Of a stretch of DNA of 64,000 nucleotides, positions 1-9,599 are shown in pieces. The first letter of the stretch is position 1, and every line of letters starts with the position of its first letter. The stretch is taken from the NCBI RefSeq assembly GCF_011398925.1, contig NZ_AP022842.1:3026001-3090000 (forward strand), given 5' to 3'. A program made the position numbers and the translations under genes. The notes below the pieces were generated by a model. That model was not told the origin of the DNA. It worked only from the letters and a program-made list of their open reading frames with translations, and did no database searches. The stretch comes from Bacillus sp. KH172YL63. Lineage in GTDB: Bacteria; Bacillota; Bacilli; Bacillales; Bacillaceae_B.

Positions 1-503
1 ATCCCGAACAGGGCCGCAATTGAAGAGAATACATCCGAACGGTGCTCGTATGCATTTACGATCAAGGCATCACTCTTAATCCTTTTACCCAACCGGTATT
101 TATATTGAAACATCGCTTCTTTCACAATGATGGAAAAGATGACGGCATAAATGGCGATGGCTGTCGGAGGTGTCAAAGGATGAAAAAAGGACTCTATCGA
201 CGATTTTCCGATTTCGATCCCGACGAGGAATAATAGAACGGCAACGATGATGGCTGCAATGGATTCAGCCTTCCCGTGACCATATGGATGATCTTGATCG
301 GGAGGCTGCTTGGCTGCACGCAACCCGATAAAGACGGCGAGGGATCCCGCTACATCTGATGCAGAATGGACAGCGTCTGCAATCAATGCCCTACTGTTTC
401 CCAAAATGCCTGCCGCCCACTTGATAATGGCCAGCACAATATTCCCTATAATTCCGATCATGGCTGCAAATTCTGCCTTCTTGAAGCGGTCTTCATGATT
501 CAT
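1..503 (-). CDS. Cation diffusion facilitator family efflux protein, 3' end cut by window edge
   Basis: This is the N-terminal ~167 residues of a cation diffusion facilitator, an inner-membrane antiporter exporting divalent metals such as Zn, Co, Fe or Mn in exchange for protons. The translation shows the metal-site motif H-S-A-S-D in the segment ADAVHSASDVAGS, the family signature HPYGHGKAE, and a second HxxxD motif (HRSD) close to the window edge, as expected for helices 2 and 5. The start is the ATG at 503, preceded by the Shine-Dalgarno GAAAGGAGGC; an ATG four bases upstream runs into a stop. The C-terminal cytoplasmic domain lies outside the window, so the metal and the subfamily cannot be decided. 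Confidence 0.9.
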   Translation of the reverse strand, partial: MNHEDRFKKAEFAAMIGIIGNIVLAIIKWAAGILGNSRALIADAVHSASDVAGSLAVFIGLRAAKQPPDQDHPYGHGKAESIAAIIVAVLLFLVGIEIGKSSIESFFHPLTPPTAIAIYAVIFSIIVKEAMFQYKYRLGKRIKSDALIVNAYEHRSDVFSSIAALFG

Positions 504-550
504 TCATAGCGCCTCCTTTCTCCAATTTTCATTGTACCCCAACTCCCCGG

Positions 551-593
551 AAAAACAAAAAAAGACAGGTCCGGGAAAAAGCACCCCCGGACC
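551..593 (-). terminator. Intrinsic terminator downstream of secDF
   Basis: On the minus strand GGTCCGGG pairs with CCCGGACC around a 10-base loop and is followed by a T-rich tract. It lies just after the secDF stop, so it should end that transcript before the efflux gene. Confidence 0.85.
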
Positions 594-602
594 CGATTCT
601 CT

Positions 603-2867
603 TTATACTTGCGGCTCATCTGACCATGTTTTCTTTTCTTTCACAGTCTTGATTGTACCTTTTTTCTTGAGTTCCTTCTTCTTCATTACAAGCCATACTT
701 GCGCTGCAATGAATACAGAAGAGTATGTCCCTGAAACCAATCCAACAAGCAGTGCGATTGAGAAGTTGCGGATTGATTCACTGCCGAAGATCATCAAAGC
801 GACGACCGTGAATACGACGGTCAATACCGTATTGACCGAGCGTCCCATCGTCTGTCTGATACTTTGATTCACGACATCTTCAATGTCTTTATCGGTTTTC
901 AGACGGCGTTTCTTGTGCAGATTCTCCCTGAGCCTGTCGAAGGTGACGATTGTATCATTGATCGAATAACCGACAATCGTCAAGACGGCTGCGATGAATG
1001 TGATGTCCACCTCAAGCCTTGTCAAACTGAAAAAGGCGATGATGAAGAACGCATCATGCAAGAGGGCAAGGATCGCCCCGATGGCCATTTGCCATTCAAA
1101 TCGGATCGTCACATAGATGATGATCCCGACTGACGCAATCGCCACAGCGATCATGGCATTTTTCGCCAGTTCCTTCCCAATAACAGGAGATACAGTGCTG
1201 ATGCTTGGCTCTGCACCATATACCTTCACAAAATGATCTTTAAGCTTCGCAATATCTTCCTTATCCAGATCATCAGGATACCTTACGACAGCGATATTTT
1301 CTTTATCCCCAGAGATGATGACATCTTCAGAAGGGAGTTTGAGTTCCTTCAGTTCATCCTGTATCTCTTCTGTTTTCAAACTCTTGTCAGCAAGGACTTC
1401 CATTCGGGAGCCGCTGACAAAGTCGATCCCAAGATTTAATCTGAAAATCGCCAGGATGATGATACCTGCTGTGATGAGTGCAGCTGAAAGCGTAAAGAAT
1501 TTTTTGCGCTGTGCTGCAAAATCAAAGCGGTCGAAGCGTGTAGGCAGATCGAGCGTATCGTAGTTCTCTGCCAGATCCTTGATTTCGGTTGTTTTCACAC
1601 CGAACCAGCCCGGCTTTTTGTTGAAGATGCGGCTGTTGACCCATAGGCCCAGCAGCAGTCGAGAGCCCCAAACAGCCGTCAGGAAGCTTGTCAGGATTGA
1701 GATGATCAACATCGTCGCAAACCCTTTGACAGAACTTGTTCCGTAGAAGAACAGGACGGCTGCTGCGAGCATTGTTGTCACGTTTGCATCCAGGATCGTT
1801 AAGAAAGAAGACTTATTTCCAGCCTGGAAAGCAGAACGTATCGGCTTGCCGACCCGCATTTCTTCTTTGATCCGCTCATACGTAATGATATTGGCATCTA
1901 CTGCCATCCCGACACCGAGGATAAGAGCTGCGATTCCCGGCAGCGTCAGCACACCGTTCATCAGATCGAATATCAACAGAATCAGGTAAATGTAAACAGA
2001 CAGGGTGATCGTTGCGATCAGTCCCGGGAAGCGGTAGTACGCAATCATGAATAAGAAAATGATCGCAATCCCGATGATACCGGCCGTAACGGTCTTATCC
2101 AGCGCCTGCTGTCCAAATTGAGCGCCGACAGATGTAGAATAGATTTCATCCAGTTTGACCGGGAGTGCACCGGCATTTAAGAGTGAAGCAAGATTCTGGG
2201 CGCGCTCAACCGTGAAATTCCCTTCGATGATGACTTCATCGGAATTGATTGGCTTGCTTACCGCAGGATCGGAGATGAATTTCGGATCCTGTTTCCCTGC
2301 TTCTTCTTTGTATGAATCTTTTCCTTCCTCGAAATCAAGCCAGATGACCAGCTGATTCTGAGGATACATAGCCGAGATTTCTTTCGTTAAGTCATAGAAC
2401 TTCGCACGATCTTTCAGTTTCAATGAAACGATCGGATTATTTTGATTATCAAAGGTCTGCTTTGCAGAACCAGATGCAAGATCCGCTCCGTCGAGGCGTA
2501 CTTTATCGTTTACGTCCCGGAAAGTCAGATTGGCTTGAGTGGAAAGGATTTCCCTTGCCTGGTTTTGGTCTTCCACACCGGCAAGCTGAACACGGATACG
2601 GTTCCCGTCTTCAATTTGGATATTCGGTTCACTTACACCAAGAACGTTGATACGCTTGTCCAATGCATCAGCTGTATTGGCGACTGTTTCCTTGGTGATT
2701 TCCCCGTCCTTTTTGATTGGCTGGACTTCATAAAGAACTTCAAAGCCACCCTGGAGGTCAAGCCCCAGTTTGATGTTGTCGATAATACTCTTCGTCGTTC
2801 CTCCCATAGTACCTGCAAGTAACACCACAAGTATAAAGAAGGCAATAATTCTGCCACGCTTTACCAT
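603..2867 (-). CDS. secDF: Fused protein translocase subunit SecDF
   Basis: This RND-type membrane protein uses the proton gradient to help move preproteins through SecYEG. In Bacillus the SecD and SecF halves are fused, and this 754-residue product fits that length. The SecD half covers roughly residues 1-420, with a large extracytoplasmic P1 domain after the first helix; the SecF half follows. The helix motifs ILGVGMAVDANIITYERIKE and IVGYSINDTIVTFDRLREN, one in each half, carry the conserved Asp/Asn residues of the proton path. YajC, encoded at 8131, is its usual partner. The end is marked by a strong terminator, and comN lies 126 bp upstream, as in B. subtilis. Confidence 0.97.
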   Translation of the reverse strand: MVKRGRIIAFFILVVLLAGTMGGTTKSIIDNIKLGLDLQGGFEVLYEVQPIKKDGEITKETVANTADALDKRINVLGVSEPNIQIEDGNRIRVQLAGVEDQNQAREILSTQANLTFRDVNDKVRLDGADLASGSAKQTFDNQNNPIVSLKLKDRAKFYDLTKEISAMYPQNQLVIWLDFEEGKDSYKEEAGKQDPKFISDPAVSKPINSDEVIIEGNFTVERAQNLASLLNAGALPVKLDEIYSTSVGAQFGQQALDKTVTAGIIGIAIIFLFMIAYYRFPGLIATITLSVYIYLILLIFDLMNGVLTLPGIAALILGVGMAVDANIITYERIKEEMRVGKPIRSAFQAGNKSSFLTILDANVTTMLAAAVLFFYGTSSVKGFATMLIISILTSFLTAVWGSRLLLGLWVNSRIFNKKPGWFGVKTTEIKDLAENYDTLDLPTRFDRFDFAAQRKKFFTLSAALITAGIIILAIFRLNLGIDFVSGSRMEVLADKSLKTEEIQDELKELKLPSEDVIISGDKENIAVVRYPDDLDKEDIAKLKDHFVKVYGAEPSISTVSPVIGKELAKNAMIAVAIASVGIIIYVTIRFEWQMAIGAILALLHDAFFIIAFFSLTRLEVDITFIAAVLTIVGYSINDTIVTFDRLRENLHKKRRLKTDKDIEDVVNQSIRQTMGRSVNTVLTVVFTVVALMIFGSESIRNFSIALLVGLVSGTYSSVFIAAQVWLVMKKKELKKKGTIKTVKEKKTWSDEPQV

Positions 2868-2993
2868 TATGTATAAATCCTCCTTGCCGTTTTAAAAACC
2901 ATATGAACTGTTCAAAAAGTAATAATATTCCTTTAAAACTCCAAGCATTCTCATTATCTACGAGAAAGAAATGAGTGTCAATTTCTTTTAGGG

Positions 2994-3314
2994 CTATTTT
3001 CCATTCTTCTTTGGATGAAGAAGTTCATTCAACTCCTCTTCATTCACCTCTGCAAACCAATTGGGAGAATGATATGCTTCCATCGTTTCGAAGTTCATAT
3101 ATTCGCCAGGCTTGACCGTCAGTACATCACTCACCAATTGAAAGATCTTCACATCTGTTTCTGGCTTCTTCCATTTCTTCTTCGTTAAATAGGCCCACAG
3201 ACGATCCACGGTTGCTTTACCATAGCCGAGAATGTCGAATTCTTCCACTTTGCTTTCAAGTGCTGGCAATAACGAATCATAAAAACGGTCATAAGGATGC
3301 TGGTTATTCTTCAT
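2994..3314 (-). CDS. comN: ComN-type post-transcriptional regulator
   Basis: This 106-residue soluble protein matches the short ComN (YrzD) family by its N-terminal pattern HPYDRFYDSLLPALESK and by its position between secDF and spoVB, as in B. subtilis. There ComN acts after transcription on the comE late-competence operon; the same role here is inferred from family and synteny. The ATG follows a GGGGTGA Shine-Dalgarno with normal spacing. It is divergent from spoVB, sharing a roughly 125 bp regulatory gap. The predicted fold is mostly helical, with no membrane segment. Confidence 0.8.
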   Translation of the reverse strand: MKNNQHPYDRFYDSLLPALESKVEEFDILGYGKATVDRLWAYLTKKKWKKPETDVKIFQLVSDVLTVKPGEYMNFETMEAYHSPNWFAEVNEEELNELLHPKKNGK

Positions 3315-3384
3315 TCCTCGGTCACCCCATCTGGGCTATATATAGCCGGAATTGTTCACTACTTGTCATGCTTTGTCCACCCTT

Positions 3385-3418
3385 GTGCATATACATCATT
3401 GTATACGATTATACCAAT
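3385..3418 (+). promoter_or_regulatory. Possible SigE-type promoter of spoVB
   Basis: GTGCATATA followed about 16 bases later by TATACCAAT loosely resembles the SigE pattern (GTCATATT and CATACAAT). SpoVB is mother-cell expressed in B. subtilis. The match is weak. Confidence 0.25.
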
Positions 3419-3439
3419 TTTGAGAAGGCAGGGAATTTT

Positions 3440-4990
3440 ATGTCAAAATTTCTTAAAGGCACCATGATTTTAATGATGGCAGCCTTTATCACCAGAATAT
3501 TAGGGTTCGTAAACCGGATCGTCGTCGCCAGATTCATCGGGGAAGAAGGCGTCGGCTTATTTATGATGGCTTTTCCTACCCTCATCCTTGTCATTACAAT
3601 CACCCAACTCGGACTGCCTGTTGCCATCTCAAAGAATGTGGCGGAAGCAGAATCGATGAATGACACCCGGAAAGTGAAGAAGATCCTGGTCGTTTCGCTG
3701 TCCATCACAATGGGACTATCCATCATTTTCACCCCGGCCCTCATCCTTCTCGCCCCTTACCTGACAGACGTATTGTTCACAGACGAGCGCATTTATTATC
3801 CGTTGGTGGCCATCGCCCCGATCATCCCGATTGTCGCGATATCTTCCGTGATCCGCGGATATTTCCAAGGCAGACAGAACATGAAGCCTTCTGCTTATTC
3901 ACAGGTGATCGAGCAGGTCGTCAGGATTACACTGATCGCCGTATTGACGAAAACCTTCCTTCCATACGGGATCGAATATGCAGCGGCTGCGGCAATGGTA
4001 GCATCCGTATTAGGGGAACTTGCATCCCTCCTTTATCTGTTCACAAGCTTTAAAATAAAGAAAAAGTTCAAAATCAGGCGTAACTTCTTCACCTCGATCC
4101 GAAATGGCCGGGAAACGTTCAATGAATTGATGAGCGTGGCACTGCCGGCAACCGGGAGCAGGATGATCGGCTCGATCGCCTGGTTCTTTGAACCGATTGT
4201 TGTCGCCAACAGCCTGGCGCTTGCCGGTGTGGCGGCCGGGATGGCCACGAAACAATACGGTTCACTGACCGGATACGCCCTTCCACTTTTGTTCCTGCCA
4301 TCGTTCGTGACCTTGTCATTGTCTCAATCGCTCGTACCTGCAATCAGTGAAGCCAACTCCCAAAAGAACTTCAAAGTGATCGAGCACAGACTGCAGCAGG
4401 CTCTCAGGTTCTGTTTGATCACCGGAGGGATATCAGTCGTCATTCTCTACGTGTATGCGAAGCCTCTTATGGAAGTCATGTACGGTAATGAAAATGGCGC
4501 AGGCTTTTTGATGATCATGGCTCCATTCTTTTTATTCTATTATTATCAGGGACCGCTGCAGGCCGTGCTGCAGGCATTGAATCTGGCGAGGGCCGCCATG
4601 ATCAACAGCCTGATCGGGGCTGTAGTGAAGACCGGCGTCATCTTCGTCCTCGCTTCACAGCCTGCATTCGGCATCAACGGCGCAGCGCTTGGGATTGTGA
4701 CAGGCTTCATGCTCGTGACGCTCCTTCATCTCCTGACGATCCTGAAGCATATCCCCATGACCATCCATCTCAGGGATTATGTGAAGACGGTCGTTGTCCT
4801 CATTGTCACAGGTGCCTGGGGGCATTATTCTTATGTGTATCTGTTTTCCGACGGGTCATCACTATTCCGCCTGCTATTCGGGGTCGTGACGTCGACGATT
4901 GTCTATACCGCCCTTTCCATCCTCTTCAAGCTGATTGTCAAACAGGATCTTGCGAGGATTCCGTTTATCCGGCGTTTTATCATTTTATGA
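3440..4990 (+). CDS. spoVB: Stage V sporulation protein B, MOP-family flippase
   Basis: This polytopic membrane protein of the MATE/MurJ (MOP) superfamily has about 14 predicted helices over 516 residues. In B. subtilis SpoVB is made in the mother cell and is needed for spore cortex synthesis, probably as a lipid II flippase. The N-terminus MSKFLKGTMILMMAAFITR and the motif RGYFQGRQNMKPSAYSQ are typical of SpoVB-like flippases. I chose the ATG at 3440, with AAGGCAGGG upstream, because an in-frame extension back to 3212 overlaps comN and is not family-like. It is monocistronic and ends at a strong bidirectional terminator at 5021-5079. Confidence 0.95.
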   Translation: MSKFLKGTMILMMAAFITRILGFVNRIVVARFIGEEGVGLFMMAFPTLILVITITQLGLPVAISKNVAEAESMNDTRKVKKILVVSLSITMGLSIIFTPALILLAPYLTDVLFTDERIYYPLVAIAPIIPIVAISSVIRGYFQGRQNMKPSAYSQVIEQVVRITLIAVLTKTFLPYGIEYAAAAAMVASVLGELASLLYLFTSFKIKKKFKIRRNFFTSIRNGRETFNELMSVALPATGSRMIGSIAWFFEPIVVANSLALAGVAAGMATKQYGSLTGYALPLLFLPSFVTLSLSQSLVPAISEANSQKNFKVIEHRLQQALRFCLITGGISVVILYVYAKPLMEVMYGNENGAGFLMIMAPFFLFYYYQGPLQAVLQALNLARAAMINSLIGAVVKTGVIFVLASQPAFGINGAALGIVTGFMLVTLLHLLTILKHIPMTIHLRDYVKTVVVLIVTGAWGHYSYVYLFSDGSSLFRLLFGVVTSTIVYTALSILFKLIVKQDLARIPFIRRFIIL

Positions 4991-5020
4991 TTTGGTAGTG
5001 ACGCCCCAGTTAAGAAAAGA

Positions 5021-5079
5021 CAAAAAATCCGAACGATCATTCGAAGCAGTTGAGGTTCGAATGATCGTTCGATTTTTTG
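5021..5079. terminator. Bidirectional terminator after spoVB
   Basis: A 16 bp perfect inverted repeat, CGAACGATCATTCGAA, is separated by 10 bases and flanked by CAAAAAAT on the left and ATTTTTTG on the right, so it can work in both directions. Confidence 0.9.
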
Positions 5080-5159
5080 TGATGGATCTTATTCGTCATT
5101 CCTGTTGTTTTTTTAAAACTATGCGCTGGACCTGCTCTGTCATTGAGTCAGTGCAAAAG

Positions 5160-5240
5160 AGTGAAGGGAAATGCTCCGCTTTCCACGGACGTTCGGCCGA
5201 GCCCGTTTTCCGTAGGAGTCTACGCATTTCCCTTCACACT
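5160..5240. repeat. Stem-loop element with 14 bp perfect inverted arms
   Basis: GTGAAGGGAAATGC (5161-5174) and its exact reverse complement (5224-5237) enclose about 50 bases containing CTCCGCTTTCCACGGAC and GTTTTCCGTAGGAGTC, which pair imperfectly. The plan recalls the two larger repeats at 13.5 and 56.1 kb. No open frame here looks real, so I read it as a non-coding repeat of a kind scattered in Bacillus genomes. Confidence 0.55.
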
Positions 5241-5344
5241 TTAAAGAATGTCATCGTTGACAGAGCTAAAAAGGATGGAGGCTAGTAAAAAACATTCACT
5301 TCACCTTTCCACTAAAGTTAAGTTGGGAGGACATTCCTCCATCT

Positions 5345-5520
5345 ACATATGATGCTTGTCGGGCCTGAACGAGCCGCCTTCGCTTTTCTTTTTGTCCAGC
5401 TGCGGCGGCTAGGCCCTCGAGGTCATAAGCTAAATGGACCAAAAAGGCAAAGTGCGCCTTTCCGGTCCATTCATCTTATGCTTGTCGGTCCTGATCAAGC
5501 CGCCTTCGCTTTTCTTTGTT
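5345..5520. repeat. Bacillus-type intergenic repeat with duplicated ATGCTTGTCGG arms
   Basis: The string ATGCTTGTCGG(G/T)CCTGA followed by GCCGCCTTCGCTTTTCTTT occurs twice (about 5351 and 5474). Between the copies lies CCTCGAGGTCATAAGCTAAATGGACC with a partly complementary GGTCCATTCATCTTATGC. I recognise this arrangement as a common intergenic repeat of Bacillaceae. It abuts the 3' end of the yrbG gene. With the element at 5160 it accounts for the gene-free stretch 5080-5519. Confidence 0.6.
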
Positions 5521-6164
5521 CAGCGGTCTTTTTTGTCTATGTAAAATTCACCGTCTTGAAAGCTGCAGAAGGACACTTCCTGGATGTCTCTGAATCCCCG
5601 GTCCTTTAGTTCCTTTCTCAACCAGAAGGCTGTTTTTCCGATCATATCAAGGTGTGAGGATTGAATCTGCCCATCCAGTACGAGAGGGAGCGTCAGGGAG
5701 TGTGGTGTTTGCGCTTCTTTTTTGATGACAGACAGTTTGCCTGACGGCTCGAGGATGGCAAATTCGACATCGGCCAGGTTAAAGATATCTTTCTCCCTCA
5801 GCTGCAGAAGCAGGTCATCGTAATTGTAGCGTTGCTTCTTCATCCCCCTGTCATCGATTTTGCCGTTGTGGATGATGACGGACGGCTTTCCGTCCAGCAG
5901 CTCTCTGAATGATTTCGACCTGAGCGAAAGCCATGCAAACAGAATCTGCACGAAGACGATGACCCCCATCGGCAGTACCGTGTGGATGATCGGGTCATCC
6001 GGCTGTTCAATCGCCATGACGGCCATTTCAGCGATCATCATGAATACGACCAAATCCAGAATGCTTAGTTCACCGATTTCCCTTTTCCCCATAATCCTGA
6101 AAATAACAATGATTAAACCGTATAGAAAAAGAGTGCGAATGATAATGATGAAATATTCTTCCAC
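5520..6164 (-). CDS. yrbG: YrbG-like DUF421 membrane protein
   Basis: A 214-residue protein of the YcaP/YetF/YrbG family (DUF421): three N-terminal membrane helices (about residues 1-85) followed by a cytoplasmic alpha/beta domain. The recognisable features are FRIMGKREIGELSILDLVVF just after helix 1 and KPSVIIHNGKIDDRGM in the soluble part. Its biochemical role is not established; relatives in sporulating bacilli have been linked to spores. I took the GTG at 6164 because GAGGGGG lies at proper spacing upstream and the length then matches B. subtilis YrbG (about 218). The longer frame up to 6449 overlaps the next gene. Confidence 0.85.
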   Translation of the reverse strand: MEEYFIIIIRTLFLYGLIIVIFRIMGKREIGELSILDLVVFMMIAEMAVMAIEQPDDPIIHTVLPMGVIVFVQILFAWLSLRSKSFRELLDGKPSVIIHNGKIDDRGMKKQRYNYDDLLLQLREKDIFNLADVEFAILEPSGKLSVIKKEAQTPHSLTLPLVLDGQIQSSHLDMIGKTAFWLRKELKDRGFRDIQEVSFCSFQDGEFYIDKKDR

Positions 6165-6232
6165 TACTTTTCCCCCTCTGCATCTGTCATGTTTTAGTAT
6201 CGGCAGAAGGAAGAAATTAATCGGAGGAATAT

Positions 6233-7528
6233 TTAACCACCAAGGAACGGCCGGATATATTTGAAATACACGTATACGGTTGAGATGGCAAGGGAAATGA
6301 CCGTAACCGGAACACCGATCAATACATATTGATAAAACTTGATATGTACATTTTCTTTTGAGGCAAGTCCAGCAATGACAAGGTTGGAGGATGAACCGAG
6401 CAGCGTCCCATTCCCTCCGAGACATGCCCCCAAAGCCAACGACCACCACAGGGGATCCATATTGACCATGCCGAATTCACCGAACTCCTGTATGACCGGG
6501 ATCATTGCGGCGACAAACGGAATATTGTCGACAACCGCAGACAGCAACCCCGTCCCCCACAAGATGACAAAAGCCGTATTCTTCATATCCCCTTCGGTTG
6601 CCCTCAGGATTTCACGTGCGATTTCATCTATGAAACCTGCCTCTTCAATCCCTCCGACAAGTAGAAAAAGCCCCATGAAGAAAAACAGCGTCCCCCACTC
6701 CACCTCTCTTAATATGTTCTCAGGTGGATAGATCTTCTCCAGCAACAGCAAAAGGAGTACAGCCCCGGCAAGGGATACCGTTGTCACATCAAGATGAAAG
6801 ACTGGATAGACAGAAAAACCTACCAACACAAGGGCAAGGACAAACATGGACTGAAATAACCCACTGTTCCGCTTGAGGTATTCTTTTGGGTCAATCCCTT
6901 TCAAGAGCAGCTTCCTGTCTTCTTTCACATGCAGCACCTGCCTGTACAGGACACACATGATCAACAGCGTCACCCCATAGATCAACAGCACGACCGGCAA
7001 CAGATTTTCAAGGAAGGCGTTGAAGGTGAAATGTTTCACTGCCTGCCCGATCATCATATTCGGGGGATCACCGATCAACGTCGCCGTGCCGCCTATGTTA
7101 CACGCGAGAATCGTCATGATCAGAAAAGGGATCGGCGGAAGTTCAAGGATCCTCGTCAGCTTGAACAAAATTGGCACCAGCAGCATTGCGATCGTCACAT
7201 TCGCCAGAAATGCAGAGCCGACAGCAGCCAGGGAAGAAAACAGGATCAGGAGGGCAAGACCGTTCCCATTCACCCACTGTGCAAGGAGAATGGCGATATA
7301 TTCAAACACACCGGTTTTGCTTGTCATCGTCACAATGAGCATCATTGAAAACAATAATGTGATCGTCTTCCAATCAATATACGTAAACAGGGCCTTTTCG
7401 ATGGGAAAGGCCCCGATCAGGAGCATGACGACCCCTCCGGTCATCGCTGCCAATACACGGTTCCACTTCTCTGTCATCAGCAGGATGTATACAGATACAA
7501 ACACGAACAGTACAATCATCGGTGACAT
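6233..7528 (-). CDS. ArsB/NhaD-type ion transporter permease
   Basis: This 431-residue protein has 10-12 hydrophobic helices and belongs to the ion transporter superfamily containing ArsB, NhaD and citrate/anion permeases. Family-like segments are GDPPNMMIG, with the duplicated counterpart LGSSSNLVIAG near the C-terminus, and the polar helix regions NVTIAML and VDNIPFVAAMIP. The substrate cannot be told from sequence: arsenite, Na+/H+ exchange or an anion are all possible. No arsR or arsC neighbour is present, so I assign no arsenic role. The ATG at 7528 follows AAAGGAGG at 10 bases; an upstream extension to 7612 is less likely. Confidence 0.8.
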   Translation of the reverse strand: MSPMIVLFVFVSVYILLMTEKWNRVLAAMTGGVVMLLIGAFPIEKALFTYIDWKTITLLFSMMLIVTMTSKTGVFEYIAILLAQWVNGNGLALLILFSSLAAVGSAFLANVTIAMLLVPILFKLTRILELPPIPFLIMTILACNIGGTATLIGDPPNMMIGQAVKHFTFNAFLENLLPVVLLIYGVTLLIMCVLYRQVLHVKEDRKLLLKGIDPKEYLKRNSGLFQSMFVLALVLVGFSVYPVFHLDVTTVSLAGAVLLLLLLEKIYPPENILREVEWGTLFFFMGLFLLVGGIEEAGFIDEIAREILRATEGDMKNTAFVILWGTGLLSAVVDNIPFVAAMIPVIQEFGEFGMVNMDPLWWSLALGACLGGNGTLLGSSSNLVIAGLASKENVHIKFYQYVLIGVPVTVISLAISTVYVYFKYIRPFLGG

Positions 7529-7675
7529 GGTCGACACGCCTCCTTTCCAGGAAGTTTCATAATAGTGTATGAGGCTTGGCCACGGAAAATTTCTAGTCTT
7601 TTTCATCTCCAAGGTGAATATGCTTGTACTAACACGGCGTAAAAAATTTATTGGGATAGAAGGGGGAGGACCGTC

Positions 7676-8062
7676 ATCGAAGCGAAAAAAATGGGTGGTG
7701 CCGTACTTTACGGAACAACCACCATCTTTGTCATAGCGATAGTTGCAAGCTTGCTATTTTCTTTGCTGCTTAGATTCACTGATCTCACTGAAAGCTCCAT
7801 TACATTATTTGTCACGATCATTTCATTTCTTTCTTTATTTGTCGGCGGGTTTATGTCCGGCGGGAAGGGCAAGACAAAGGGATGGGTGCTCGGGGGCTCG
7901 ACGGGACTGATTTATACCGTGGTCATTTTCTTATTTCAATACCTTGGATATGACAGCTTATTCTCTACGGAACAGCTCATCTACCACGGCTGCTACATCC
8001 TTACAGCCATGATGGGCGGGATCCTCGGTGTGAATATGAGCGGCGGCCAAAGGGAAAGTTAA
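7676..8062 (+). CDS. yrzE: YrzE-like TIGR04086 membrane protein, possibly AUC-initiated
   Basis: A small four-helix membrane protein of the TIGR04086/YrzE family, typically found next to yajC. The function is unknown. Conserved-looking parts are GGAVLYGTTTIF, LFVGGFMSGGKGK and GGILGVNMSGG. The first in-frame ATG is at 7691, but the only good Shine-Dalgarno (GGGGGAGGA, 7662-7670) sits 20 bases away from it and 5-6 bases from an in-frame ATC at 7676. Either an AUC start, a distant ribosome site or a base error explains this. The product is 123 residues from ATG or 128 from ATC. It is convergent with yajC and shares a terminator with it. Confidence 0.75.
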   Translation: MEAKKMGGAVLYGTTTIFVIAIVASLLFSLLLRFTDLTESSITLFVTIISFLSLFVGGFMSGGKGKTKGWVLGGSTGLIYTVVIFLFQYLGYDSLFSTEQLIYHGCYILTAMMGGILGVNMSGGQRES

Positions 8063-8071
8063 TTCAAAAAC

Positions 8072-8120
8072 AAAAAAAGGTTCCTCCCGATGTGCAACTG
8101 CAGATGAGAGGAACCTTTTT
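8072..8120. terminator. Bidirectional terminator between yrzE and yajC
   Basis: AAAAAGGTTCCTC pairs with GAGGAACCTTTTT around a roughly 20-base loop, with A and T tracts on both sides, as suits two convergent genes. Confidence 0.85.
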
Positions 8121-8130
8121 ACTATGCCTA

Positions 8131-8394
8131 TTAAGCTTTCACGACTTCTCTGATCGCATTACGATCATATGTAAGACGGCTGCCGTCACCACACAGGATG
8201 ACTACTTTACCTTCTTCGATTGCGTCGATCGCTCCGTGTAAACCACCGATCGTGATGATTCTATCACCCTTCGCCAGCTCATTTTGCATTTTAGAGACTG
8301 CTTTTTGACGCTTTTGCTGAGGACGGATCAGTAAAAAGTAAAACAGAACGAACATTAAAATCAAAGGTAGAATTGTTCCTAAACTTCCTCCCAT
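8131..8394 (-). CDS. yajC: Preprotein translocase subunit YajC
   Basis: An 87-residue protein with one N-terminal membrane helix (residues 8-25) and a small cytoplasmic domain. The signature FYFLLIRPQQKRQKAVSKM and the downstream GDRIITIGGLHGAI identify YajC (YrbF in B. subtilis), an accessory subunit of the SecDF-YajC complex. AAGGAGGGGAAAAG precedes the ATG. It follows tgt and queA, an order common to most bacteria. Confidence 0.95.
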   Translation of the reverse strand: MGGSLGTILPLILMFVLFYFLLIRPQQKRQKAVSKMQNELAKGDRIITIGGLHGAIDAIEEGKVVILCGDGSRLTYDRNAIREVVKA

Positions 8395-8434
8395 TCTTTT
8401 CCCCTCCTTTCAGTATTGGTTGGTTAGCATTTTA

Positions 8435-9599
<1,165 letters not shown>

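Noticed and set aside
2423..2822. Plus-strand frames opposite secDF
   Set aside because: No ribosome site or family match; the minus strand holds a conserved gene throughout.
4935..5285. 116-residue plus frame after spoVB
   Set aside because: It runs through the spoVB terminator and a non-coding repeat, with no family resemblance.
6165..6449. N-terminal extension of the yrbG product
   Set aside because: The extra residues overlap the permease gene in another frame, are Cys/Arg-rich, and are absent from the family; the GTG at 6164 has the ribosome site.
6233..7528. Calling the permease ArsB
   Set aside because: No arsR, arsC or other arsenic gene is adjacent, and the superfamily also contains Na+/H+ and anion transporters.
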